From: Agathobaculum butyriciproducens
Lineage (GTDB): Bacteria > Bacillota > Clostridia > Oscillospirales > Butyricicoccaceae
Reading direction: 5' to 3'
Length of the DNA stretch: 36,075 nt
NCBI GenBank assembly: GCA_003096535.1
Contig: QEKJ01000023.1
Span: forward strand, 1-36,075
Part shown: positions 14,207-22,396 of the stretch, piece by piece
Layout: each line of letters begins with the position of its first letter
Numbering within the stretch: the first letter of the stretch is position 1
Notes under the pieces: model-generated
What the model was told of the DNA's origin: nothing
Database searches by the model: none
The model's input: the letters and a program-made list of their open reading frames with translations, nothing else
Translations under genes and position numbers: made by a program

Positions 14207-14875
14207 ATGTCCTTTATCAGTGTTTTTGATGTGCTGGGACCGAATATGATCGGTCCCTCCAGCTCCCATACCGCCGGCGCAGCCGTTATCGCGTATCTGG
14301 CGCATAAGATGATCGCGCCGCCGCTTAAAAAGGTGGATTTTACGCTGTACGGCTCGTTTGCCAAGACCTATCACGGCCACGGCACTGACCGTGCGCTGCT
14401 CGGCGGCATCATGGGCTTTTCGACCGATGACACCCGCATCCGCAATTCGTTTTCGATTGCGACCGAGCGCGGTCTGTCCTACTCATTCACGCCGTGTGAG
14501 ACCGAGACCGATGTTCATCCGAACACCGTGGACATCCACATGGAGAATGCCGCCGGTCAGGTGATGACCATCCGCGGTGAGTCGCTCGGCGGCGGCAAGT
14601 GCCGCATCGCGCGCATTAACGGCGTTGAGGTTGACTTTACCGGTGAATACAGCACGGTTATCGTCGTTCAGCAGGACAAGCCGGGCGTTGTGGCGCACAT
14701 CACCAAGGTGCTCAGCGACAAGGGTGTAAACATTGCGTTCATGCGCCTGTTCCGCGAGTCCAAGGGCAACACCGCTTACACAATCGTCGAATCGGACGGT
14801 CATTTCCCCGAGGGCATTGAGGAACCGCTCAAAAACAATCCCAACGTCCACGACGTCATGATCATCGAACCGTAA
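14207..14875 (+). CDS. sdaAB: L-serine dehydratase, beta subunit
   Basis: 222 residues. With the alpha subunit it deaminates L-serine to pyruvate and ammonia using a [4Fe-4S] cluster, not PLP. The N-terminal half has the family opening FDVLGPNMIGPSSSHTAGAA and GSFAKTYHGHGTDRALLGG. The C-terminal half (about 148-222) is an ACT domain, VVQQDKPGVVAHITKVLSDK and onward, which may sense serine. AAGGAG precedes the ATG. It lies between the symporter and sdaAA in one operon. Confidence 0.95.
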   Translation: MSFISVFDVLGPNMIGPSSSHTAGAAVIAYLAHKMIAPPLKKVDFTLYGSFAKTYHGHGTDRALLGGIMGFSTDDTRIRNSFSIATERGLSYSFTPCETETDVHPNTVDIHMENAAGQVMTIRGESLGGGKCRIARINGVEVDFTGEYSTVIVVQQDKPGVVAHITKVLSDKGVNIAFMRLFRESKGNTAYTIVESDGHFPEGIEEPLKNNPNVHDVMIIEP

Positions 14876-14890
14876 GGAGGAGAGCAGATT

Positions 14891-15760
14891 ATGGATTTCA
14901 AAAACGCATCCGAGCTGCTTGCACTCTGCACGCAGCAGCAGCTCCCCATTTCCGAGATCATGCGCCGCCGCGAGTGCCAGCTGGGCGAAACTGCGCGTGA
15001 TGAGGTCACGCACCGTATGAAGAAAGCACTCGAAATCATGCGCTCATCCGCGCTGACACCGCTCAAAACGCCGGTCAAGTCCATGGGCGGCCTGATTGGC
15101 GGCGAGGCAAAAAAACTGGCGCAGCACGCGGCCAAAGGCCACTCCATCTGCGGGGATGTGCTGCACAAAGCGGCGCAGTACGCGATGGCAGTACTTGAGG
15201 TAAATGCTTCTATGGGCCTGATTGTCGCAGCGCCGACCGCAGGCAGCGCCGGTGTTCTGCCGGGCATGCTGTTTGCCCTGCAGGACCGCTACAACATCTC
15301 GGATGAACGGCTGATCGACGCCCTGTTCAACGCCGGTGCGATCGGCTACCTTGCCATGCGCAACGCAACCGTTGCAGGCGCGGTCGGCGGCTGTCAGGCT
15401 GAGGTCGGCATCGCATCCGCAATGGCGGCCAGCGCGGCTGTCGAGCTGATGGGCGGCAAGCCTGAGCAGTGTCTTGACGCGGCCTCCACCGTGCTGATGA
15501 ACATGCTCGGTCTGGTCTGCGACCCGGTCGGCGGACTGGTCGAGTATCCATGCCAGAACCGCAACGCGGCAGGTGTAGCCAACGCGCTCGTTGCCGCTGA
15601 GCTCTCGCTCGCGGGCATTCACCAGTTTATCCCGTTCGATGAAATGCTCGATACCATGTACGCGGTCGGCCGCCGCATCCCCATCGAGCTGCGCGAGACT
15701 GCCCTCGGCGGCTGCGCTGCCACACCGTCTGCATGTGCGAAATGCGGACTGTGCTCTTAA
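14891..15760 (+). CDS. sdaAA: L-serine dehydratase, alpha subunit (iron-sulfur, catalytic)
   Basis: 289 residues. Family motifs: the glycine-rich APTAGSAGVLPGML substrate loop, VGGCQAEVGIASAMAAS, and cluster cysteines in NMLGLVCDPVGGLVEYPCQ and the C-terminal ALGGCAATPSACAKC. The terminal Cys-x-x-Cys-like tail (CAKCGLC) is typical; in the bacterial enzyme a C-terminal Cys occupies the fourth iron site until substrate displaces it. AAGGAGGAG precedes the ATG, 15 bases after sdaAB. The enzyme is oxygen-labile, fitting an anaerobe. A terminator follows at 15790. Confidence 0.96.
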   Translation: MDFKNASELLALCTQQQLPISEIMRRRECQLGETARDEVTHRMKKALEIMRSSALTPLKTPVKSMGGLIGGEAKKLAQHAAKGHSICGDVLHKAAQYAMAVLEVNASMGLIVAAPTAGSAGVLPGMLFALQDRYNISDERLIDALFNAGAIGYLAMRNATVAGAVGGCQAEVGIASAMAASAAVELMGGKPEQCLDAASTVLMNMLGLVCDPVGGLVEYPCQNRNAAGVANALVAAELSLAGIHQFIPFDEMLDTMYAVGRRIPIELRETALGGCAATPSACAKCGLCS

Positions 15761-15789
15761 ATCAGATCATATCGATACTCTTTTTCGCA

Positions 15790-15820
15790 GGACATTCCCA
15801 CCCCTCGGGAATGTCCTTTT
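15790..15820 (+). terminator. Intrinsic terminator of the serine operon
   Basis: Perfect 10-bp stem GGACATTCCC (15790-15799) with GGGAATGTCC (15807-15816), loop of seven, then TTTT. Confidence 0.85.
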
Positions 15821-15867
15821 CGCTTACAGAATAAGCTCTTATCATGAAAGCAGAACCGCCCAAATCG

Positions 15868-15904
15868 AACTATCCCTCCCGGGCAGTAATCGGGAGGGAT
15901 AGTT
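15868..15904. terminator. Hairpin terminator between convergent genes
   Basis: Perfect 14-bp stem 15868-15881 with 15891-15904. On the minus strand it follows the gene at 15919-16926 by 15 bases; the T-tract is weak (CGATTT). Confidence 0.65.
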
Positions 15905-15918
15905 GTATCATCTGATTG

Positions 15919-16926
15919 TTACTGATACTCCGCATTGAGGAACATGGGCTTGATGGCGACAACCTCATCGTATTCCTCCTGCGAGACTGTGACATCCGCG
16001 TTCAGCGCCTTCAGGTCAGCCTTCACAACGTCGAGCGCCTGCGCGGCAGTCACTGCGCGGCCATCCATGACAGCACGCTGCATACGGCGCAGCACAACCG
16101 GATGTGCATAGCGGGCTGGCAGCGGGAAATTCAGATAATCCGCAAGGTAAGCCTGCATTTTCTCCTGTGCCTGCGCATCATTCTGCATGATGGAGGTACG
16201 GTTATTGCGTGCTGTCGGCAGGACGCTGAAGCCTGCAAACGTGAATATCGCGGCAAGGCCGAACAGCGTAAAATAAATCGAAAACGAGCCGTGACGCACG
16301 AAAGAAACGATACCGTAAGCCAGCGCCGCAAATCCCAGCAGTGTGATCGCCATAGCGGCCCAGCGGTAGCTGCCGTTCGTGCACTGAAAGTTCCGGCGGC
16401 GTTTTGCGGCTGCGCTCAGTCGTTCGGCCAGCTCAGGACGGCGCTCCAGATAGTCGATTGCGTTATCGAGTGCCTGCACGGTTTTCTCCGCCTGTGCGCT
16501 CATCGGCGGACGATTGCGCTCTTCTTCCTCCCGGCGGGCCTTCTCCTCGGCAATGCGCTGCTCTGCCGCCGCGCTGACACACGGAATAGACGGGTGCTCA
16601 GCTCGGATAACGCTCAAAAACTCATCGACCTGCTGCTCATACTTGAAATTGCACACCTTCTGTCCGCCGTCGAACTCCACGACCAGATAGGACAGCGTGG
16701 CGAAAATGCCCTTGCCGGAAAAGCCGCCCTTGCTCATCGCAACGCGCTTGTACACACGCGTTACCATAGAAAACGGAACATAATACCGCCGGTCAATAAA
16801 AAAGCTGTTCAAATAGAGGGCATGCCTGCCGATGCCGCACGGACCGATTTTCCGACAGGTTTTTCTATCCTCGGCAAGCGCCGCGTCATCAATGCGCCCC
16901 GCGCTGAGCGGATAAGGTTTCAACAT
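15919..16926 (-). CDS. Two-segment membrane protein of unknown function
   Basis: 335 residues; I do not recognise the function. Residues about 30-108 (ALYLNSFFIDRRYYVPFSMVTRVYKR, split across strands, with YLVVEFDGG) resemble a small bacterial PH-like beta domain. A charged helix, AEQRIAEEKARREEEERN (about 121-138), may be a coiled coil. Two membrane segments follow at about 188-210 and 214-236, with a cytoplasmic-looking tail. There is no signal peptide. It lies 83 bases downstream of cstA on the same strand, with no terminator seen between, so it could be co-transcribed. The ribosome site (GGGGTGACGGAA) is modest. Confidence 0.6.
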   Translation of the reverse strand: MLKPYPLSAGRIDDAALAEDRKTCRKIGPCGIGRHALYLNSFFIDRRYYVPFSMVTRVYKRVAMSKGGFSGKGIFATLSYLVVEFDGGQKVCNFKYEQQVDEFLSVIRAEHPSIPCVSAAAEQRIAEEKARREEEERNRPPMSAQAEKTVQALDNAIDYLERRPELAERLSAAAKRRRNFQCTNGSYRWAAMAITLLGFAALAYGIVSFVRHGSFSIYFTLFGLAAIFTFAGFSVLPTARNNRTSIMQNDAQAQEKMQAYLADYLNFPLPARYAHPVVLRRMQRAVMDGRAVTAAQALDVVKADLKALNADVTVSQEEYDEVVAIKPMFLNAEYQ

Positions 16927-17009
16927 TTTCCGTCACCCCGCAAGTATCGTTATGGATGGCCGCAGCCGACCGCACAAAGGAACAGCCGGCTGCAGCAATG
17001 CTATTATAT

Positions 17010-18515
17010 TCAAGCAGATTTCTTTGCGCTGCGCTTCTTGGTCGCACGAATGAACAGTGCGAGCAGCAGTGCCGCGAATACAATACCGATCGGGTACGCC
17101 ACTGCGGTATTGTAGATTACCGTGCCGTCCGCTGTCTTGCTGTTCAGCAGGCTGCCGAGGCACTCCGGTGCGAGGATGAAATAGGTGCAGGAAACTGCAC
17201 TCATGAACGTAGCCGGAACAGCTGCCATCCAGAAGTTCTTCTTTTCGGTGAACAGGTACATAGCCGCTGCCCACAGAACGATCATAGCGAGCGTCTGGTT
17301 GGTCCAGCTGAAGTAACGCCAGATAACCGTGTAGTCGATCAGACCGGTCGCATTGCCGATGCCGAGGATAGCGCCGATACCCAGTACCGGGATACACAGC
17401 TTCAGGCGGTTTGCGTACGAACCCTGATCCATGTGGAACCAGTCGGACAGCGTCAGACGAGCGGAACGGAATGCGGTATCACCGGAAGTGATCGGGCAGA
17501 CAACAACACCGATCATGGCCAGAGCAATACCAACGCCGCCCATGGTCTTGGAGCATACATCGTAGATCGCTGCGGACTGACCGCCTGCCAGCGCTTCCGC
17601 CAGACCGGTGTTGAGCCCGCCGGTGACCTCATACAGAGCACAGCCAGCTGCCGCCCAGATCAGTGCGATAATGCCTTCGGCTACCATTGCGCCGTAGAAT
17701 ACGAAGTGACCCTGCTTCTCGTTCTTCATGCAGCGAGCCATCAGCGGCGACTGCGTGGAATGGAAGCCGGAAATTGCACCGCATGCAACCGTGATGAACA
17801 TGAAGCTCCAAATCGGCGTGCCGGACGGATGCATATTGTACAGGTGAGACCAAATCTCCGGAATGGTGTAATTCGGGTTGGTGAAGATACCGATGATAAC
17901 GCCGACCGCCATGATGATCAGGCACATGCCGAACAGCGGGTATATCTTGCCGATGATCTTATCAATCGAAATAAAGGTTGCAATAAAGTAGTAAACCAGG
18001 ATGACGATCAGCCAGAACAGCGTGGTCGAAAGCACACCGGACATACCGTTGTTCTTGCACAGTGTAACAATCAGACCGGCCGGACCGACTGCAAATACCG
18101 TGCCGACCATAATCAGCAGTACGACCGAGAACACACGCATGATATTCTGCATGGTGTGACCGAGGTACTTGCCGGTAACCTCTGCGATGGAAGCACCATC
18201 ATTTCGCTCACTGATCATGCCGGAGAAGTAATCATGTACGCCGCCGGCAAAAATGGTGCCGAATGTGATCCACAGGAATACGACCGGGCCCCAGAGGGCG
18301 CCCTGCAGGGCACCGAAGATCGGGCCAAGGCCGGCGATGTTCAGCAGCTGTACCAGAAACAGCTTCCACTGCGGCATGACAACGTAGTCAACGCCATCGT
18401 TAATACGAACTGCCGGCGTTTCACGATCATCCGGGCCAAAGGTTTTGTCTACAATTTTACCATAAGTAAGATAGCCGGTGATCAATAATAATAAGCATAC
18501 GATAAAGCTGATCAT
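17010..18515 (-). CDS. cstA: CstA-family carbon starvation / pyruvate or peptide transporter
   Basis: 501 residues, polytopic membrane protein. The CstA signature is clear: KTFGPDDRETPAVRINDGVDY near the start, QLLNIAGLGPIFGALQGALWGP, GGVHDYFSGMISERNDGASI, and CGAISGFHSTQSPL. Family members studied (CstA, BtsT) import peptides or pyruvate. AGGAGGAG stands 5-7 bases before the ATG at 18513-18515; the longer frame upstream lacks a ribosome site. Its position next to the serine-to-pyruvate operon suggests a role in pyruvate balance. A promoter and a Rex-like box lie upstream. Confidence 0.92.
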   Translation of the reverse strand: MISFIVCLLLLITGYLTYGKIVDKTFGPDDRETPAVRINDGVDYVVMPQWKLFLVQLLNIAGLGPIFGALQGALWGPVVFLWITFGTIFAGGVHDYFSGMISERNDGASIAEVTGKYLGHTMQNIMRVFSVVLLIMVGTVFAVGPAGLIVTLCKNNGMSGVLSTTLFWLIVILVYYFIATFISIDKIIGKIYPLFGMCLIIMAVGVIIGIFTNPNYTIPEIWSHLYNMHPSGTPIWSFMFITVACGAISGFHSTQSPLMARCMKNEKQGHFVFYGAMVAEGIIALIWAAAGCALYEVTGGLNTGLAEALAGGQSAAIYDVCSKTMGGVGIALAMIGVVVCPITSGDTAFRSARLTLSDWFHMDQGSYANRLKLCIPVLGIGAILGIGNATGLIDYTVIWRYFSWTNQTLAMIVLWAAAMYLFTEKKNFWMAAVPATFMSAVSCTYFILAPECLGSLLNSKTADGTVIYNTAVAYPIGIVFAALLLALFIRATKKRSAKKSA

Positions 18516-18617
18516 ATTATCTCCTCCTCTATACCGGCTGCGAAAGCATGGTTTTCGCATGAAAATTACCGAAAATCCTACTTTTTTCATTTCTCTTTTC
18601 TCTTTTCGGCAATCTCT

Positions 18618-18672
18618 ATTATGAACCTATGATATAAAAACCTCAAGGGACAATATGTTATAATTTTAACAA
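18618..18672 (-). promoter_or_regulatory. cstA promoter with a Rex-like palindrome
   Basis: On the minus strand: TTGAGG (18641-18646), 17 bases, CATAAT (18618-18623). Just upstream, 18655-18672 reads TTGTTAAAATTATAACAT on that strand, matching the Rex consensus TTGTTAA-N4-TTAACAA at 12 of 14 fixed positions. Rex senses NADH/NAD+ in Firmicutes. Control of cstA by Rex is inferred. Confidence 0.45.
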
Positions 18673-18723
18673 GAAAAATTCGTTGAAATTTGTTTCCTTT
18701 AGAAAAAACTATCAGCGCAATAA

Positions 18724-18750
18724 AATCCCCCGACCAATGGCCGGGGGATT
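18724..18750 (-). terminator. Terminator after the SLH beta-helix gene
   Basis: Perfect 9-bp stem AATCCCCCG (18724-18732) with CGGGGGATT (18742-18750); on the minus strand it ends in ATTTTATT. Confidence 0.8.
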
Positions 18751-18773
18751 CGTTCGTCCTTACAGGAAAGTAT

Positions 18774-21755
18774 TTACTTTTCCAGTTCGGTCCAGTCACG
18801 AGTTTCGCGGATGGTGGTCCACTTCTCGTACTTATCGTCCTTGCTCTTATCCGAGTATGCGTGGCTGTTGGTGGCCTCCTGCACAGCGAGATAGTACCAT
18901 GCGGAAGCATCGGAATTATCCGGCCACTTGATCATGCTGTCGAGCAGATCGCTGCTGTTCTCGGGCAGACGGTTGAGTACGCGGTTGACAAGCGTCATCG
19001 CCTCTGCGCGGGTGATATACTGGTTCGGACGGAACGTATCATCCGGATAGCCATTGATCCAGCCCTTGTTTGCGGCGATACCGATCTCATTCTTTGCCCA
19101 GTGAGATGCAATATCCGTGAACTTCGAGGACGTATCCGTGTTCTTATCGTCGAAGCGAGCGGCGATTGCGGCAAATTCCGCACGGGTGATCGGCGCATTC
19201 GGCGCGAACGTGCCATCGTTATGACCCTTTACAATGCCCATCGAGGACAGCGTGGAGACAGCATGGTTAAACCACTGACCACGCGTCACATCGGACAGGC
19301 TGTTGGACTGGGTGGAATTTGCGGTGCGGACTTCCTCGGTCAGCAGACGGAAGAAGATGGTTGCCACTTCTGCGCGGGTGATGTTGCCGTTCGGCTCAAC
19401 GTTGCCGTTCGGGTAGCCGACAATGTACGCAAAGTGGTCATCGCCGTTCAGACCGGTCGGTACATCATCCGGAATGGTAACGGTGGGCTTGTGGCTGCCG
19501 CCGCCACCGCCGCCGGAGGATTTTTTCGTAAAGGACCATACGCCGTGCAGCGTAAGGTCTGCGGTCAGCTGCTGCTCGCCGGTCAGAACCGTACCGTCAT
19601 CCTTTTTCCAGCCGTTGAAAGAGAAGGTACCGTTCACGCCGTCCTTCGAGCCGGACACGCTGGCCGGAACCTCTGCAACGGTATAGCTGCTGCCCTTAAC
19701 CAGCGTCTGCTTTGCCGGAGCGGTATAGCCTTCCGGCAGGTCACCGGTAACATCATACGTCAGCGTGTACATCAGCGGATGCGCTGCCTTGAGCGAAATA
19801 GCGTGCGAATCCTTTTCCACCGGGATGTACTCGTCAGCTGTTTCCGCCGTCCAGCAGCCGATCTGCTCATAGCTACCCTGAGCAGCATTCCACTTATTCC
19901 AGCCGTCATGATACCAACCGGTAATCTCCATATTGTCGGAGGACAGAATGCGGTCGCCGCTCATGTCCTTTGCATTCGGGAGCGTAAAGATCGTGCCGCT
20001 GTAGAAAAACAAATCGTCACCTGCGGTCGCTGCGGTGTTGTTATACACTTCGCTGTTCGCCGCGATGTTAATGTTGGACGCACTCGCGTAGATGCCGCCG
20101 CCGTAGCCTGCTGCGGTGTTGTTATACACTGCGCTGTTCGCCGCGATGTTGATGTTTGCAGCATTATAGGCGTAAATCGCACCGCCCATATTAACTACTG
20201 CATTATTATCGTGCATCACAGCACCGGACTGAAGATCCACATTGATAACCGCCGAGCCAGACTTATAGGTAAAGATGCCTGCACCGCCGGCAGCAGTATT
20301 GCCGCTGACAGAGCTGTTCGTTACAGTGACATTCAGTTCCTTAGCTATTGCATTTGCGTAGATGCCGCCGCCATAGCCGGTTGCCGTATTGGCGTCGATT
20401 GCCGTACCGTTCAGCAGGCGAATGTCCGTGTTGCAGACAGCAGTACACAAAGCCAAGATACCTGCGCCGCTCTGTGCCTTATTTTCAGAAATCGAAACAC
20501 CGTCAAGTTCAATCGTTCCTGCGCTGTAAGCTACGATTGCGCCGCCCTGGGTTGCGCCGTCGTTATTCAACAGCTTGGAATTACGGAGAGTCAGATTAGA
20601 GGTTGTGCCGACATACATACCGCCGCCGATACCGTTTTCAGGGTCGAGAACCGTATTGCCGGAGATTGTGGAATCGGTGATAAGGTGGTTGTGCTCGCCG
20701 GAACAGCCTTCTTCTGCTTCGTTCGGCGTATCGCCAAAATAGATACCTGCACCGAATTTTGCGGTATTATTCTCAAAAAAGGACTTTGCAGCGTTCAGCA
20801 CAGAATGTCTCAGAATCATACCGCCGCCGCAGTCCGGAGCGGTGTTCCTCTCAACATGGCAGCCGTCCATGGTCAGAGAACCGTATCTAACCAGAATACC
20901 GCCGCCGTCACTGCTGCTTCCCGTAACGCTGTTTTCGGACACGGTAACAATCCGCATGGATACATCTGCGTGCGACGCATAGATACCGCCGCCGCCGACT
21001 TCGCCATTGCCGTTGCCGCCGACTGCTTCATTACCCGTTATGGTCAAATCTTCGAGCTGAACAACTGCGCTGTCGATTGCGAAGCCGCCGCCATTCTGCG
21101 GATTCCTGCCGCCGGTAACCGTACCGTTTTTCACGGTAACCTGCGGTTTATCACCGGAAATGGTCACAACCGCCGCATTTGCATCACCCGACAGCGTAAA
21201 CCCGCCGAGGTTGAGCGTCAGAGACTTATTGATGGTGATATTCTCCGTAACATCACGGAGCAGAACGATGGATTCGCTACCGTCTGCTGCAGCAATCGCG
21301 GCAGCAACAGTCGGATACTCGTTCTCGCCGATCTTTGCAGCGTTTTTCGGTGCTTCCGGTTTTGTCGGAGTTTCCGATTCTGTCGGGTTCTCCGATTCTG
21401 CCGGAGTCTTCGATGTGGATGTGCTGTCTCCTGCAGTGGTGTTCTCATCTGCAGGTTTTACGTCCTTAGAAGACTGGTCTTCCGTCTTAGGCGCTTCGGA
21501 GCTTGTGTCCTTAGGAGACTGACCTTCCGTCTTAAGCGCTTCGGAGTTTGTGCCCTCAGAAGACTGACTGTCCATCTGAGACACTGCGGGATTTGCGTTT
21601 GTTTCATTTTGAGCAGCAGACTGAACCTGCTCCTGCGTTGTCATTTCTTTCTGCTCCGTTTCATCCGCTGCAAATGCGAACGGAGACATCGTCAGCATCA
21701 TGGATGCCGCCAGAATGCTGGCTAAGAATCGATTATTTTTTCCTGTTTTCATCAT
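18774..21755 (-). CDS. Secreted S-layer-anchored protein with a right-handed beta-helix
   Basis: 993 residues, exported. Signal peptide at 1-29 (MMKTGKNNRFLASILAASMM to AFAADE). Residues about 35-145 are a Ser/Thr/Glu/Pro stalk with repeats of the type SEAxKTExQSxKDTS. Residues about 145-600 are pectate-lyase-like beta-helix rungs with repeated GGGIY, SVSGNTA and VYNNTAAGYGGG. About 640-745 is a beta-grasp-type bacterial repeat domain ending in a Gly6 hinge. Three SLH domains (about 771-812, 820-872, 880-935; motifs GYPNGNVEPNGNITRAE, GHNDGTFAPNAPITRAE, GYPDDTFRPNQYITRAE) would bind pyruvylated wall polymer. It may be an adhesin or glycan-binding protein; no catalytic residues are evident. 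GGAGG precedes the ATG. Two c-di-GMP-I riboswitches lie in the 480-base leader. Confidence 0.88.
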   Translation of the reverse strand: MMKTGKNNRFLASILAASMMLTMSPFAFAADETEQKEMTTQEQVQSAAQNETNANPAVSQMDSQSSEGTNSEALKTEGQSPKDTSSEAPKTEDQSSKDVKPADENTTAGDSTSTSKTPAESENPTESETPTKPEAPKNAAKIGENEYPTVAAAIAAADGSESIVLLRDVTENITINKSLTLNLGGFTLSGDANAAVVTISGDKPQVTVKNGTVTGGRNPQNGGGFAIDSAVVQLEDLTITGNEAVGGNGNGEVGGGGIYASHADVSMRIVTVSENSVTGSSSDGGGILVRYGSLTMDGCHVERNTAPDCGGGMILRHSVLNAAKSFFENNTAKFGAGIYFGDTPNEAEEGCSGEHNHLITDSTISGNTVLDPENGIGGGMYVGTTSNLTLRNSKLLNNDGATQGGAIVAYSAGTIELDGVSISENKAQSGAGILALCTAVCNTDIRLLNGTAIDANTATGYGGGIYANAIAKELNVTVTNSSVSGNTAAGGAGIFTYKSGSAVINVDLQSGAVMHDNNAVVNMGGAIYAYNAANINIAANSAVYNNTAAGYGGGIYASASNINIAANSEVYNNTAATAGDDLFFYSGTIFTLPNAKDMSGDRILSSDNMEITGWYHDGWNKWNAAQGSYEQIGCWTAETADEYIPVEKDSHAISLKAAHPLMYTLTYDVTGDLPEGYTAPAKQTLVKGSSYTVAEVPASVSGSKDGVNGTFSFNGWKKDDGTVLTGEQQLTADLTLHGVWSFTKKSSGGGGGGSHKPTVTIPDDVPTGLNGDDHFAYIVGYPNGNVEPNGNITRAEVATIFFRLLTEEVRTANSTQSNSLSDVTRGQWFNHAVSTLSSMGIVKGHNDGTFAPNAPITRAEFAAIAARFDDKNTDTSSKFTDIASHWAKNEIGIAANKGWINGYPDDTFRPNQYITRAEAMTLVNRVLNRLPENSSDLLDSMIKWPDNSDASAWYYLAVQEATNSHAYSDKSKDDKYEKWTTIRETRDWTELEK
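20029..20156 (-). repeat. 81-base tandem duplication inside the beta-helix
   Basis: Bases 20029-20075 recur at 20110-20156 with 45 of 47 identical, an offset of exactly 27 codons. It encodes two nearly identical rungs (INIAANS, VYNNTAA). This looks like a recent rung duplication. Confidence 0.75.
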
Positions 21756-21802
21756 GAAAACCCCTCCTTCAATAGTAAAAGACTACTATGAAGAAGCTGC
21801 AT

Positions 21803-21885
21803 TAGGAAACCGGCTGCCATGCGGAATACCTTCCGTTTAGGCCCTTGGCTTTGCGAGACCGGCTTTCACCGGTGGTGCTCTTGTC
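21803..21885 (-). promoter_or_regulatory. c-di-GMP-I (GEMM) riboswitch, proximal of a tandem pair
   Basis: On the minus strand: ACCGGTGAAAGCCGGT (GAAA tetraloop stem), then CTCGCAAAGCCAAGGGCC, TAAACGG, a variable stem, and ATGGCAGCCGGTT. These are the conserved blocks of GEMM-I. It ends about 30 bases before the GGAGG of the SLH beta-helix gene. No U-run follows, so control may be at translation. Confidence 0.88.
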
Positions 21886-21972
21886 TGTACAACTTACTCC
21901 TTATCGAGTAGCACAGATGGTTGGTTCTTTTTGAAATGGCTGTTGGCAACGCAGAATGGTTGTTCAGTCTCC

Positions 21973-22018
21973 AAATAAAATACCCCCTTTACAGCGCGCA
22001 TAGCTCTGCAAGGGGGTA
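21973..22018 (-). terminator. Terminator between the two riboswitches
   Basis: TACCCCCTT (minus strand) pairs with AAGGGGGTA around a long loop (21981-21989 with 22010-22018) and is followed by TTTTATTT. It is placed as the expression platform of the distal aptamer. Confidence 0.75.
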
Positions 22019-22030
22019 ACAAAGTACCTT

Positions 22031-22115
22031 TGGCAACCGGCTGCCATGCGGAGAAAAAACTCCGTTTAGGCCCATCTGGCTTTGCGACACCGGTTTTCAC
22101 CGGCTGTGCCTTTGT
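22031..22115 (-). promoter_or_regulatory. c-di-GMP-I (GEMM) riboswitch, distal of a tandem pair
   Basis: On the minus strand: GCCGGTGAAAACCGGTGT (GAAA tetraloop), TCGCAAAGCCAGATGGGCC, TAAACGGAG, stem, GCATGGCAGCCGGTTGCC. It is close in sequence to the proximal copy, implying duplication, and is followed by a terminator at 21973-22018. Confidence 0.9.
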
Positions 22116-22242
22116 CTGTACCTGTATCCCTTTACGGAAGTCATGCACAGAATTTTACGATCTTTTCTGTCGACAGACACGCTGGACTGCATACACAGTC
22201 CTTTGCCTGCGCAGGACAGAAATCCTCCGGATCCTCTTCTTC

Positions 22243-22271
22243 AGTATACCATAAATGCCCGCGAATAACAA
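22243..22271 (-). promoter_or_regulatory. Promoter of the tandem-riboswitch transcript
   Basis: On the minus strand: TTGTTA (22266-22271), 17 bases, TATACT (22243-22248). Transcription would begin near 22236, about 120 bases before the distal aptamer. Confidence 0.7.
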
Positions 22272-22396
22272 ACAAATACTGTAAAAAGCGAAGAAGGATT
22301 TCAATCCGGAATCGTTTTTATGCAATAAATCGCCGCTGATCGGACATAAACACATCCAATCAGGACCATTTGCATACAAAATAAAATAGAAAAGTG

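Noticed and set aside
13004-14380. 458-codon minus-strand frame opposite the symporter
   Set aside because: The His/Arg/Asp-rich sequence is typical of antisense shadow of a GC-rich membrane protein gene; no ribosome site.
20000-21100. CRISPR-like regular repeats
   Set aside because: The periodicity comes from beta-helix rungs in an open coding frame; there are no conserved palindromic repeats with unrelated spacers, and no cas genes.
18690-21725. 1011-codon open frame on the plus strand opposite the SLH beta-helix gene
   Set aside because: It mirrors the codon bias of the real gene, has no ribosome site or recognisable domain, and the minus-strand frame has a signal peptide, SLH domains and riboswitches.
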